Under the pieces are notes generated by a model. The model was given only the letters and a program-made list of their open reading frames with translations. It was not told the origin of the DNA and did not search any database. From the NCBI GenBank assembly GCA_020466095.1, contig CM035807.1:106283227-106347226 (forward strand): a stretch of 64,000 nt of DNA, given 5' to 3'. Origin of the DNA: Chlorops oryzae (lineage: Eukaryota; Arthropoda; Insecta; Diptera; Chloropidae). Positions 1-18,188 of the stretch are shown here, in pieces (position 1 is the first letter of the stretch; each line of letters opens with the position of its first letter). The translations under genes and the position numbers were made by a program.

Positions 1-124
1 ACGGACAGACGGACATGTCTAAATCGATTCAGTTTTTGATCCTGATCAAGAATATATATATATGTCTATATCTACGGAGCTCAGTTCTGGCTGTTACAAG
101 ATTTGCACAAAACTAGTATACCGT
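1..124 (+). mobile_element. mini-me/DINE-like element (family B), end fragment
   Basis: The window opens inside a (GACR)n tract, followed by a (TA)n tract and a block that ends near ACAAGATTTGCACAAAAC. The same order is found, inverted, at 34605-35270. A (GTCY)n plus (TA)n pair flanking a conserved core is the reported hallmark of dipteran mini-me elements, now grouped with DINE/Helentron-derived elements. The outer end seen in the other copy (CCCCGCTTACGCTGGG) is missing here, so this is a truncated copy that continues upstream of the window. Confidence 0.6.
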
Positions 125-309
125 TTCGGTCTATTGGAGTGTTAGATTTATCGAATCCTATTAGGGGATTTCCCTTAAACTTGAAAATATACAAAGAGAC
201 ATACAAAACTTCGTTCATTAGTTTCTAGGCCTTTTTGATTTAAGAGTTTTCAAAGTTCTCGAGGCAAATGCATGTTTAAGGGAAGACATCTAATTACATT
301 ACGATACGA

Positions 310-375
310 AACAAGTAAGGGTGTTATAGTCAGACAAGACTGATATAACAATCCCCGACACACATAAATGAATAG
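310..375 (+). mobile_element. mini-me-like element (family A), 5' terminal fragment
   Basis: Starts with ACAAGTAAGGGTGTTATAGT, the same terminus as the full copies at 17018 and (inverted) 26635-27535 and 32495-33367. It is followed by a degenerate version of the terminal hairpin and the CCGACACACA motif. Only about 65 bases are kept. Confidence 0.6.
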
Positions 376-514
376 CTATCTTCGATTTTTTAAAATAATT
401 TATTGTAATATAGGCCCCAATACCGCGCTCATTAAAACAAAGAGTTTTGGAAAAATTCATAGCCATTCTTTTTCCACGTCGACTTAATTAAAATTAAATT
501 AAAATTAAATCTTT

Positions 515-602
515 CACGAAATATTGCAAGCAATATCAAAACGTTGCGCGTAATATTTCACGAAATATTGCACGCAATGTCGAAAAGTTGCGCGCAATGT
601 CA
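515..602. repeat. two-copy 44-bp tandem repeat in AT-rich flanks
   Basis: Two head-to-tail units, each starting CACGAAATATTGC and ending in a GTTGCGCGYAATRT block. Each unit holds short palindromes (ATATTGCAAGCAATAT in the first, TTGCGCGCAA in the second). Both sides are flanked by alternating AAATTAAAT runs that are roughly complementary. No coding or known regulatory role is recognised. Confidence 0.7.
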
Positions 603-1408
603 AAATTTAAATTTAAATTAAATTTAAAGGACAATAAATCGATTGATCGGCATTCGGGCCTAAGAACTCACACTTCTCACTCACTCGTCAAGAATGAAGG
701 CAGAAGTTGAGGGTTCTTCCCGCTGCCCCTAGAAATCATGTTATCGCAAGTTAATCAACCTTTTGACATACTAATATTTTCCCTTTATTTTAATGATAAC
801 AGAACGCGCTTTGAGCATATAAAATCTTCGAATCGTACAATGCGTTCCAGAGTTTATTTGCAAAGCTCCATTCATCTTGGCCCTCAATATTATTTTACTC
901 TTGAAAATATAAGGTTAGCTCAGCGTGTATCATCAGGACAGATGCGTGCATGCAATCGGCGCATCGATATACCTATTCTCTACAAAGAAAGCTTTAATTT
1001 TCATTACAATTACGGGTTTCTATTCAAATTTTTGTTCGGAAAATTGAGGTTCATTCTATTTGATTTCAATTATAATGTTCAATTGCTCTTGATCTCGAAA
1101 AACTCACTAAAATCGTGCTAAAACGAAGGAAGATACAGCGTGTCAAAGCGAACGGTCCACAAGAAAAATTTAAAATTTTTTTTTATCGATTTTTTGGAAA
1201 ACGATATTTTCGATGCCAGTGAATACGACGCCGCAAAATCTACTCGACCGATCCTTTTAATATTTTCTACAATATTTCTACACATAAAGCGAAAGGTACT
1301 AACGAAGATATTTTCCTATTTTTTCTTATTTTTTGTAGCTCATTATTATAATTGCTCTTGTGAGCATCCAGCTACGTATCAAACAGAAATCTAGGCAGGC
1401 AAACAACA
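603..1408. other. upstream region of the secreted coiled-coil gene
   Basis: AT-rich sequence ahead of the ATG at 1409. It contains open frames (738-1121 and 1140-1394) whose translations have no recognisable domain and a composition expected of AT-rich noncoding DNA. The promoter and 5' untranslated region of the next gene presumably lie here, but no clear TATA box or initiator could be fixed. Confidence 0.5.
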
Positions 1409-3583
1409 ATGCGGCAAGCAATCGTTTTACTGCTCCTTGCTGCAATTGGATCGGTCCTTATAAGTTCAGCGATAAGTGAGGTGAGGTAAGTACCTGATAG
1501 ACATTATGAGATACCTTAAGTCCCATCTTGAATTACATTTCGATAAGCATAGAAGATGGGACAGAATTTGCATTTTAAGAGACTTTTTGAAATTAGTTAG
1601 AAATTAATGTCTTAATCGGCAGCAGATTTTATGTATATCCAGTTGTAGCAATGAAAGAAAATCTCTTTTACACTATATGTAGTTGAATAGGATTCATTGA
1701 ATTATTGAATAAAATTAATACTTTTTAAAATAACCGACGTCTGTGCGACTGTCACGCCACGGCGTGACGTAACGCATTTCAGTTAATTATCGATTGCAAA
1801 AAAGACGTTTTATTCGAAAATATTCAAGGAAGTCATGAAAAATGTGAACATCATAAAGCCAAGCTTATCGTTAAAGTAACAATTCCTCTTTTAATAGATT
1901 TTTCAATAATAATTTTACTTTCCTGAAACAAAAAGATGCTGTTATTAATTAATATTATCATAGTCTTGATCAGATTCGTGAAACAATCCAGTCGCTTGTA
2001 CACGGAAACAAACTTTTGTACGACAGATTAGAACGTCATGAGCTCAGGGAGCGTGCTTTGGGCGAACTGCTTAAAAAGGAATTTCAGGCTCAAAGAAACC
2101 AAAATTCGGTATTAAAAGCAAGTTTCGCGAGATTGGATGAACGGGTCTCTGGAATGGAAACCATGCTATTAACGGTAACTATTTATATTTGATTTAGAGA
2201 TGGGCGGTGGCTCTGGGATAACGTAGGGGATGCGTGCTATGCTCTTGATCCAAGGGTCCGAGGTTCGATTCCCAGCACAGGCGAAACGGAGTGTAATGTT
2301 CCAAGCCTAGGCACTAAATATTACAATCTAATTATTCTTGGCGGCGGCCATTTTGCTCCTTTGCCTGTACTCCGTCTGAGGGCGGTGGTGAAGGGACAAT
2401 TACGCATACATTCGTACATACTCGTATCAGTGCCTGACGTCGGTCATAAAATCGAAGTTTTAACATTCTAAAAGTTTAACCTGGCATATGTGGACCGTAC
2501 TGGGTCCCAGCCATTAATATTATAGTCCAAAAAAAAAAAAAAAAACAAAAACAGAACAGAAAGAACTAAATAAGGAGCTTCTCGAGCAGGTGAAGGAGGT
2601 ATCTTCAAACGTCAAGCAACTTTTTAACAACTCATTAGATGTTATGCACAAAGACCAAGACGATATGATTCGAGTGATGTATCAGTTGCTTCCCAATACT
2701 TCGGACCGACTCAGTGAAGCGGACAAAGCGTTTATACAACAACAGGCTAACGACACAAAAAAAGCTTTGGATTCAGTTAAAGCCGATATTATAAGTGCAT
2801 CTGATAAGGGTTAGTCTAGAGAAGCATGGCATGAGTTTGATTCTATTTATATATCGGCTTTTTATTTCGATTTTAGCTCTTGATAAGACAACTTCCCGCA
2901 TTAAAGAAACCGAAGCATATATTGAGGGAAGCCTGAGCAAGGTAATGGGTAGTGTAAATAATTCATCTGATGCAGTTGAAAGGTAAGTGAATATAAAGAA
3001 AATTTTGGTGGAAGACATTACAAGGCTACGTCTAATCCATAGGTTCTATAACGAAATGAATGTCAGTTACAAGAAACTCAATGATCGGCTTGAAATCTTT
3101 GAAAAATTTATCGACACTGTCATGACGAGCACCGATTATATAATTAATATACAGCATAAAGTGGAATTGAAAACAATGCAAGAAATTAAAAATAGCAGCG
3201 ACCTTCTCAAAACGCGATTCGATGGACTCGAGGACATTTTCAATACAAAATTTGAGAATGTGCAAGGACTTAATTCCCTTATGGTGGAGGAGATTAGTCG
3301 TGTCCACCGACAATTTGGAAGCTTACACGGAGAAATAAGACATTGCAGTGATATGTTAAATTTGATGGAGGGCAGGAATGAGGTCTACGTAAATCGTACC
3401 ATAAGCACAATGGTCGGAGGTACTAAGGATAGCATGCTCATTATGGACTCAAATTTAGATTATTTATTTGAAAAGATTTCAATAATGTCAAGGAAAATTA
3501 AAAATACAGAACTCAGTCTTGACGAATCCTTAAGTGATATATGCGATAAATTCTATGCATTACACTCAGACGATGAACGATAA
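1409..3583 (+). CDS. secreted coiled-coil protein, function unknown (5 exons, 394 aa)
   Basis: Exons read from splice sites and phase: 1409-1485, 1964-2174, 2560-2809, 2877-2982 and 3043-3583. The joins are in phase 2, 0, 1 and 2, and every intron has GT-AG ends. The protein starts MRQAIVLLLLAAIGSVLISS, a clear signal peptide of about 20 residues. The remainder is hydrophilic and helical, with heptad-like segments such as KELNKELLEQVKEV and several NxS/T sites (NNS, NTS, NDT, NVS, NRT). No transmembrane segment, globular domain or cysteine-rich module is seen, so it looks like an extracellular or luminal coiled-coil polypeptide. I do not recognise the family. Intron 2 carries a SINE whose A-tail lies just ahead of the acceptor. 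The start is the first ATG of the signal peptide. A candidate AATAAA lies at 3813. The exon structure is inferred, not confirmed by transcripts. Confidence 0.8.
2195..2545 (+). mobile_element. tRNA-derived SINE with poly(A) tail (in intron 2 of the coiled-coil gene)
   Basis: A tRNA-like head (about 2200-2280) has a perfect RNA polymerase III B box, GGTTCGATTCC, at 2262-2272 and an A-box-like TGGCTCTGGGAT just upstream. A unique body of about 250 bases follows and ends in a run of 17 A (about 2529-2545). This is the layout of a tRNA-derived SINE. The head is not a usable tRNA, because no full cloverleaf follows. No clear target duplication was found. The element lies in sense orientation, 14 bases before the next exon. 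Confidence 0.75.
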
Positions 3584-3812
3584 AATTAGAAATATCTTCG
3601 AGAGTTTATGGTCATGCCAAGAGATAATCTGAAATTAAGTATCAAACAAAATCTGTGAGGAACTATGTTAATTTCCGATCGCAGTCTCCGATATATAACA
3701 CAACATGTACAAAACAAAAAGGACATTCTCAGTACTGAAAGTACATTAAAATTTTACATTATTTTTTGGAACCTATAAGGAAATTATTAAATATAATAGT
3801 TTATTATTAATT

Positions 3813-3818
3813 AATAAA
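3813..3818 (+). terminator. candidate polyadenylation signal of the coiled-coil gene
   Basis: AATAAA, 230 bases after the stop codon of the upstream gene. It is the only canonical hexamer close to the stop, but such hexamers are common in AT-rich DNA. Confidence 0.4.
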
Positions 3819-4919
3819 TTTAAGCATTAAATTATTTAATTCATTTGAATGCATGGAAAAGAAAGAGAAGCACACACTGTTACCGAAACATTTAAAAATC
3901 AACCGTCTTCCCATAATTACTTAATTGTTGCTACGTTCGACCAGACACATATCAAACTAAGTAAGACGGCATTTACACAGTAAGACATTTCGTAAGAAAA
4001 TATTTTCTGTTTGCAACTCTTCGATCACTAGGATTTGGTGTAACATAAATATTTTTATGGTATCTTATCTGCATGAAAATTAACTGGCAAGCCTCCGAAA
4101 ACTTTTTATTCGCATACCGTTATCTGGTTTTAGCATTAAAAATATGAAGATTTTTAAGAATTTTTATACTTAATCCGATGGCACACGTGCATAAAATATT
4201 GTGTCTCTCTTTGAAATCCTGATTTCAGACACGCCGATTTGTGGTCGAATTGCCTTAAGTGTACAAGCATTTGTTTTTATCCTGCCGTAAGAGACTTGCG
4301 GGTATCCCTGTTTAAAATAAATCTAGCATGAGTTTTTTAAATGAAGAATGAAATATATAATAGAATCTCATCAGTATAATTTCTTCTGGAATAATTTTCC
4401 ACATATAATTATAAATGAATAATTATTCGAATTTTTTAATGGATAATGGATATGTATTGAATATTGTCAGACCAGATAAAACATAATAATGTTATGTCAA
4501 TGCTATTACAGACTAATCTATGGTTAATCGGACTATGTAACAATGTGGAAAATCGGCATCTAAAATTTTTTCCATGCTACAATACCTCAAGAATGGCTAA
4601 TGGATAAAAAAACTTTACGTTTAGAAGGAAAACTTCTAAGCTGGCCAGCATCGGTCCTGCGAACCATAGGTATTTGACGTGTATTGGGGATATCAGTGTG
4701 ATTGAGATGGCATAGAATATAGCTTTTTTGTCTACCACAATTCACATATATCGTTTTGCCAAATCGCTAGCCTAACCGTACTCAAAATCGAGTTTCGTGC
4801 TGGCACAATTCATCTGTTTAGAATGCCTGTGTTAATTATCGTTCTTCTGCATTATCTTGTTGATACATTTAAACAACTTTGTGTAATTATAATGTTGAGA
4901 ATTTAGTTTTTATTTGCAA
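3819..4919. other. intergenic, no gene recognised
   Basis: AT-rich intergenic sequence. Bases 3845-3935 share a degenerate motif series (CATTTGAATGCATG, then AAGAAAGAGAA, then an ACCATCT/ACCGTCT-like block) with the interior of the MITE at 61051-61231, so an old relative of that element may sit here. Nothing else is recognised. Confidence 0.5.
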
Positions 4920-5358
4920 TAAGACATTTCGATAATGATACAATATTTTTCGATGTGCAAGTGGAGGCTGGGAGGGGGTGAGTAAACGTACTACCGGATA
5001 TCCATCACCCGGCGGTCCCTAAACATAAAAAAAGTGTGTTACATATATGGACACGTCCTATTAATGTGTAAATGGCCTCTTACTACACTTTCGGAATAAA
5101 TGAACCATAAAATAAGCTTTTGGCAATATCTTAGTATTATCTCCGATTAAAACTGGCCATCGCTTTAAGGTTCTGAATGCTAGCAACATCGATAATTATA
5201 AAACAATGAGCATTCCTAATCCTGCTTCATAAAATATGCACCGTGTGCTTCAAAAATACACTCACAGTTTCTTGCAAATGCAAAATAAAATTTGCAAATG
5301 CACATGCACATGCACTGGATAGTGAATACCGCTTGTATTTCATTATCGAAATGTCTTA
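4920..5358. repeat. 19-bp inverted repeat enclosing 439 bp (possible MITE)
   Basis: TAAGACATTTCGATAATGA at 4920-4938 is matched exactly by its reverse complement at 5340-5358. The interior is AT-rich and noncoding, and includes a short TGCACA-rich run near 5295. No target duplication is evident, so the class is unknown. A weaker relative of the arm occurs near 3980. Confidence 0.5.
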
Positions 5359-5616
5359 ACGTGTAAATAGCGTATTAGCGTAACGTGTAGAAGGTCTCAA
5401 TGTAAAAAATCGATATATTTAGACACGATTAATGTCGCGCATCACAAATTTATAAAAGAATCAATTTGGTTTAGATCAATTTGGGAAATAAAGTGTATAT
5501 GTGAATTTAAAGAAATATAAATAGAGGAATAAAAGTCGCTCGGAAATATTGTGGAAGTTGAAGCATTTGTGTTATTTATTTTACGTCAAAAAGTAGAATA
5601 ATATCAAATAGTTAAT

Positions 5617-12848
<7,232 letters not shown>

Positions 12849-12971
12849 AGGCCTGTGTTCTTCGCTTCTAATTTTTGAATTTATCCGTTTTCATTTTAAA
12901 AACATTGATTAAATAAGGTGTAATTTATGTTAATTATAAAGAAAATTTATATATAACTCTTTGGTTAATAT

Positions 12972-12977
12972 AATAAA
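12972..12977 (+). terminator. candidate polyadenylation signal of the RBM5-type gene
   Basis: AATAAA, 124 bases after the stop codon at 12846. A weaker ATTAAA-like signal occurs at about 12907. Confidence 0.5.
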
Positions 12978-13247
12978 ATCAAACGAAATTTTTAAGAAAG
13001 TATTTTTGTCCCCCCCAAATTCATGGAGCCATCAAAAGAGGAAAAAGTTTCTTTGAATCGTTTTCAAGTTCAACCAAAATAAACACAAAATTAATGTAGC
13101 TTGCAACTCTTATAGCAGAATGGTTAAACTCTTCCAAAACATACAAATATCTCTAATTTAGTATAAAATTTGATTTAACTATATTTCAAGAAACTTGGGT
13201 TAATGCACTACAGTCTTGTTGCCCACCCAATATAATATACATACATA

Positions 13248-13814
13248 TAAAGGGTGCCCCAATAAGAACGATAGGAAAATAAATTCAAATAAAACGACAA
13301 CGGTTTTAGATATCAAATTGGTTTTGGCTTTATTTTGAAGCTACATTCATGCCATTATGTATGGAACAAGACATCATTCAAATGGCCACCTCGGGAACGC
13401 TGGCAGTGCTTCAGCAGCGGGGGGTCCTAATTCGACTGCTCGGCGTCGATACGACCGATTTGAATCATCTTCAACACTATGTTTTCATCACTTTGACCAG
13501 TTCGCATTCTGGTTGGCTTCTTCGAGTCCAAAAGTGCTCAAACTTTGGCACGGTGCGTCGAATTGCATGCTCACTGAAGCCATAATGACGGCCGACTTCA
13601 CGACGAAATTCACGTTGCGTATTCACAACAGAATTGGAATTTCGCAAATATTTTTTTTAAAATTATATTTCTAAGCGTTCGGGAAGCGTGAAACGATGAA
13701 TGGTGAAATGGCAAACATTTCTGAATATTCTGATGGCTGGATAACGTTTGTATCTTTGACAGCTGTCAAGTAATCGCTATTGGAAAAACTATCATTACTA
13801 TTGGGGCACCCTTT
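13248..13814 (-). mobile_element. Tc1/mariner-like deletion derivative with transposase remnants
   Basis: Perfect terminal inverted repeats, AAGGGTGCCCCAATA at the left and TATTGGGGCACCCTT at the right, with flanking TATA-type dinucleotides as expected for TA-targeting elements. The minus strand encodes pieces of a transposase. Near 13650-13520 is an N-terminal helix-turn-helix segment with a VVNTQREFRRE-type motif followed by HYGFSEHAIRRTV. Near 13400 is a C-terminal RGGH-type tail. The catalytic core between them is missing, so this is a non-autonomous internal-deletion copy of a mariner-related element. Confidence 0.75.
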
Positions 13815-13948
13815 ATATTGCACCCAATATAAGCGCAAAAATATTACTAACGGGAAGTTTCAAAACAATTAATACCGGGTTTATAAAAGTGCAGGAATTT
13901 CTGCAAATATGTATTCAACAAAGGCAAACGTATGGAATCAATTACAAT

Positions 13949-14216
13949 CAGCCTCATTCTAAATGAATATTCTCCGGGAATTTTTCCACTAAAATTTTTT
14001 CTCTGCGGACAAAAGGAAGTGTTCTAAGCAATTTTTTGGAGAGAAATTTTTCTCCGCGGAAAAATAAAATCAGTAAAAGAAAGTATGTGATGACCTTCGC
14101 TTAAAAATGTTCAAATTCTTGCTCCCTTTATATTTCCTTCCCAGTGTACTTAGAATGGGATAAGTTATTTCAAAGCCGCACGAAAAAATTCCCCAGCAAT
14201 ATTTAGAATCCGCGTT
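13949..14216. mobile_element. MITE, family with CAGC...ATTCTAAAT ends, copy 1
   Basis: The left end reads CAGCCTCATTCTAAATGAAT and the right end ATATTTAGAATCCGCG. The interior shares the AAAGAAAGTATGTGAT block, the TTATATT.CC block and the CTTAGAATGGGA block with copies at 46508-46694 and 57284-57475. Ends beginning CAG suggest hAT affiliation. No transposase is encoded. Confidence 0.65.
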
Positions 14217-14829
14217 CGATTGAAATTGGTTCCATATGTTTGCATATGTTGAATATTTGCGGGGAACTCCTTCGCTTTTTGAAACCGGGCAACCAACCAC
14301 TCAACCGAATCTCTTCCTTCGATTTGAAAACAAATTCAAATTTAACATTTAAATTTTGATTCAAATAATGAATTAAAAAATTGAAATGAGAAAAGCTAAC
14401 CTCAAAGCCATAAAATGAACGATTATTATTTGGGCAATAACGGAACTTTTTGAGAATATATGAGATTTTTGTTTTTTAAGTCAATAACATTCATAAAAAT
14501 TCAACCAGAAGAGTAGAACGATTCGATAAATATTGAAATAAATAAAAAAAATTCCATGTTCTGGTCTTTTTTTAACACAATCATTAAAAAAAGCAAAAAA
14601 AAAAAAAAAATAAAATATAAATTAAATAAAATAAAACAGCATTATGTGACGAAGTTGTTTGGAAGACTAGTTTGACTGATCGCTAGTCTGGTTGGTTGGC
14701 TTTTAGACATCAAAAGCAATATTTACAAAAAAAAATTTTTTTTTTTTAAGAGTACAGATCTTTCGGACGTAGGTACTTCTAAATTAAGAGCGCGAATCTC
14801 TCGCAATATCTGCGAATTTTTTTTTTTTT
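14217..14829. other. AT-rich intergenic sequence
   Basis: No gene is recognised. Bases 14225-14260 resemble part of the element at 49144-49675 (TTCCATATGTTTGCATATGTTGAATATT-like block), so a related old repeat is likely. The rest is A/T runs. Confidence 0.4.
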
Positions 14830-16005
14830 GTTCAGTTCGTTAACGGCAGCATGATAGAACGGTAGAGGCGGCAAAAAGTATGAACCGGCAAAAGATTTCG
14901 AAAAAAACACGATCGCAACGAATATTTCAATGAAGGAAATTTTTTTACACAATTGAATTTCGCGGCAGTACGTTTTGTGCTCTCGACGCGACCGGTGGTG
15001 TTAGTAGATTGGAAAAAAAAAAGAAATTAAAAAGAAACAAATTTTTCCATTACTAATCGCAGCCGCGTACATATATATGTATATATTATATATATGTACA
15101 TATATAGTTGCGTTAATCTCTTTTGCCGTTGCTTAAGCTAAATATTTTTCGAACGCCCTCGCATGAAAATAATAAAAAAAAAACATTTTTTTTTTGTTGT
15201 GTTAAGTGGAAAGAACTCATACATAAATGTGATTTGGATTATTGAGCATACATTTATATAAAAATATAAAAAAAATTTTTAAATAAATAGTTTTGTATAT
15301 CTATTAAAATCATGCATGAGTAGCTCTCGTTTTGGAAACGACTTTGTTTAGATTTAAAATTTTTTTTTACTTTTTTTATTCTTCATTTATATATTTTTCC
15401 ATTGTAATTCTAATGTAACTCTAAAAGAGTTGCGTACGATTTCGAGCACTGATTAAGCTTGGCTAACGTCATTCGGTCTGCCAAATGCGGTCAAAACAGT
15501 TTTTTTTTCCACTTTTTGTTTTTTGTTTGCGCCTTTTGAAAAGTGCTTGAGTTGAAAATTTCGTGCGAATGGAAAGAATATGAAACAAAAAAAAAGAAGA
15601 AAAATAGAATAGATTCACACCTAAATACATCTATAAATGAAATATTTATATATTTTAATGTTCAGTGATTTTAAAAAAATTTTAAATTTTTCTTTCAAGC
15701 AAAACAAAAAAAAAAAAACAGTGAAAATTATTCAAAATAAAAATAAGTAATTGAAAGGAAAAAGTGAAAACCATTTCGTTTTTGGCGAATTCAAAATTTA
15801 AATGAAAATAAATTTAAATGAAATAGTTCTTTCTACATTGGTGAATTCATAAATAATTGGACAGAAAAAAAAAGAAAAGAAAAAAGAAGAGAAGAGAAGA
15901 GACGCACACAGAACACTGACACTAACCCGTTTGAACTCGGCCGGTGGCGATTCGAATCGTTCTTGCTCAACGAATTTCCACATTTGGACACATCCCCACC
16001 AGCAA
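14830..16005 (+). promoter_or_regulatory. possible TATA-less promoter and noncoding first exon
   Basis: A perfect fly initiator TCAGTT at 14832-14837 has a DPE-like GGTAG at about +28. About 1.1 kb of GC-richer blocks follow, free of mobile-element signatures. The stretch ends at ...CCAGCAAAG followed by GTAAATAATT (from 16006), a good splice donor. This is the layout of a noncoding first exon. If so, the next plus-strand acceptor belonging to a recognised gene is the Hsp40 gene 22 kb downstream. This is inference from motifs only. Confidence 0.25.
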
Positions 16006-16613
16006 AGGTAAATAATTTAAGGAACAAGAAGAAACCTCCACACGGTTATACAAAAAAGTTGTATGAATATACATAAATATGAAATATATGCCTTAACATA
16101 CACACGCTGTTCAAGTACTTCTTTCTCAGCGATTTTTGCTGAATTTTTTTTTTTTTTTTTGAATTTCGAAAAGTTTTTTTTTAAATTTATTTTTATTTAG
16201 TTATTTCTTTTTTATTCGTTTCGATATTTTCGCCTATTTTTTTCTTTCGCTGCTAAACCATTTTCATGGTTTTTCATTTCTCAAAATAAGTTTTATTTTT
16301 AGCAGTTCTCTAGTTATTTTATTTTGTGTGTATCTCTTTTATTTATTTATTTATTTGTTTTATTTTTTTTTATTTTTATTTTTTTTTTTGTATGCCATGT
16401 TTTCTGCGCTCTTGGATTCAAATTAATTTTTCTTTAGTCTTAGTTTTTTTCCCAATAATATAAATTGTTCCATTTCGAAAAGATTTAAAGTCGGTCGTTG
16501 CAGTTTTGCTCAAATTTAAATTTATTATTTTAATAATTTGTTCTATTTGAAGGTATTCAATATTTTATTTCGACTCGTTTTTTGAGAGATAAAGTCACGC
16601 TTCAAAAACCAAA
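16006..16613. other. T-rich noncoding sequence
   Basis: Long T and TTTA runs. Nothing else is recognised. Confidence 0.6.
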
Positions 16614-16809
16614 TAAAGGCTCAGTTACTCTTGATAGAAAGTAACTTAACTTAACTTAACTTATAGAAATCTGTTTTCCACAGATTCTTATCTTAAGACA
16701 AATTAAGTTTTCAGTAACTGCACCCATATAAAATATACTAAACATATCAACTCAGCTGATTAAATAAGTAAAGTTAAGTTACGTTCAATCAAGAGTAACT
16801 GAGCCTTAA
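16614..16809. mobile_element. PIF/Harbinger-type MITE with TAA target duplication
   Basis: Element 16617-16806. Terminal inverted repeats begin AGGCTCAGTTACTCTTGAT, identical over 19 bp and then similar for about 20 more (AGTAACTTAACTT / CGTAACTTAACTT). TAA flanks both ends (16614-16616 and 16807-16809), the 3-bp target typical of PIF/Harbinger. It is noncoding and 190 bp long. Confidence 0.8.
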
Positions 16810-17017
16810 GTTCAAGCGTACAGTTCCGGCGCGCTGCTTACGGAAGCTAACAGCTTCCATGGTCAAGCAGAGCTTTTATTTAATTCAATAAACAAACGAG
16901 GCTATCAATAAAGGCTTAATTCCCTGATTTTGTTTTGGCATTCTTGGAAAAGAGAAGTGGTTTTTTGTGGTGTAATCGAATTCAATTTGGAATAATAATT
17001 TCACAAAATGGGAGTAA

Positions 17018-17864
17018 AACAAGTAAGGGTGTTATAGTCAGGCGAGCCTGACAATTAAATACCCGACACAGACACACATGTTCAAATAATTTCTAATATC
17101 AAGAGGTGTTTAAGGCCATTAGGGGCCCCATATATCGACATTTGTTTAATTTCTTTATGAAAACCGCCCCTTTGCCACGCCCACTTTTCCAATTTTTCAG
17201 AATTCTAATCGGAAGTTTAAATATACGCGCAAATTCTAAGTTTCATTGAAATATGTATTTCGAAAAAGTCCGATTTTGAGGCAGTTTTGGGATTTTTGTG
17301 ACAGACCCTAGTACTGGAGGTACCCTTAATAATGGACCTATCAAAAAAATTTTTGGAGAGGATGTTTATGGCAGCAAAAGTACCGAATTTCATTCAAGTC
17401 CCATTTGAATTTCGGGTGTAGGAGAGAGTTTTCGAAAAACGCCCTTCTGCCACGCCCACTTGTCCAATTTTTAGAAATTAATTGCCCTAAGATATGTTCA
17501 AATGTCAAATTCAATCCCATTATCTTGAAAAACTCCGGTTTTAGAGCAGTTTTTGTGATTTTCGTAACAGACCCTAGTACTGGAGGTACCCCTAAAAATG
17601 GTCCGATCGGGTCCATTCTCGAACTTGTTCTTACTCATGTCCCCGTGAGCACGCATACCAAATTTTGTCAAGATAGCTCAACTCCTTCGATAGGATAACT
17701 GTATACAGACAGACGGACAGACAGACGGACATGTCTAAATCGAATCTCCTGGAGACGCTGATCATTTCTATATATATTTTATATGACCTATCTCGACTGG
17801 TTCTGGGTGTTACACACAACCACACAAACGCAATAGACCCTCGACACAGAGTGTGTCGGGTATA
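17018..17864 (+). mobile_element. mini-me/Helentron-like element (family A), full copy
   Basis: Starts ACAAGTAAGGGTGTTATAGT, then the palindromic hairpin GTCAGGCGAGCCTGAC. It ends with a second hairpin, CGACACA-GAG-TGTGTCG, and TATA. The interior holds two diverged copies of a block (GCCACGCCCACTT ... CCCTAGTACTGGAGGTACCC) at about 17170-17330 and 17450-17600, a (GACR)n tract at about 17706-17737 and a TA-rich tract. Two microsatellite-like tracts and end hairpins without coding capacity fit mini-me/DINE elements, thought to be non-autonomous Helentrons. Other copies are at 26635 and 32495 (inverted) and 31619 (partial). Confidence 0.75.
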
Positions 17865-18188
17865 ATTAGGAGTAATTCATAAAGTTGAAGGCTATAAAGA
17901 AAAAAAAAAAAAACGTGGGAAAAATTACGGCTAATTTTATTGTTTGAGAATGATCAGCATTGGGGCATCTACCGAAGCTTTTGTAGACGAATGGTCAAGG
18001 CTCTCACACTCAATAAGTAATGCTGCCGGTCTGTTTTGGGAGATATAACCCTCGAGAGTCCCAGTATAAGGCTAAAATTCCTTTGAATTTGATTTACTTA
18101 GTTTCACAACAAGTTTTACTAAGTACATTTAAGAAAAGTTTTTGGTTTTTGGAACGAAAAATTTAATCGCAAGGGTAGCAAACGATCC

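Noticed and set aside
738..1121. 127-codon open frame upstream of the coiled-coil gene
   Set aside because: No domain, no splice partner, composition rich in Phe/Tyr/Asn/Ile as expected from translated AT-rich DNA; it lies in the probable upstream region of a real gene.
2206..2290. tRNA gene
   Set aside because: The B box is perfect but the rest does not close a cloverleaf, and it is joined to a body with a poly(A) tail; it is the head of a SINE.
13349..13674. plus-strand open frames inside the mariner-related element
   Set aside because: They are antisense shadows of the transposase remnants read on the minus strand.
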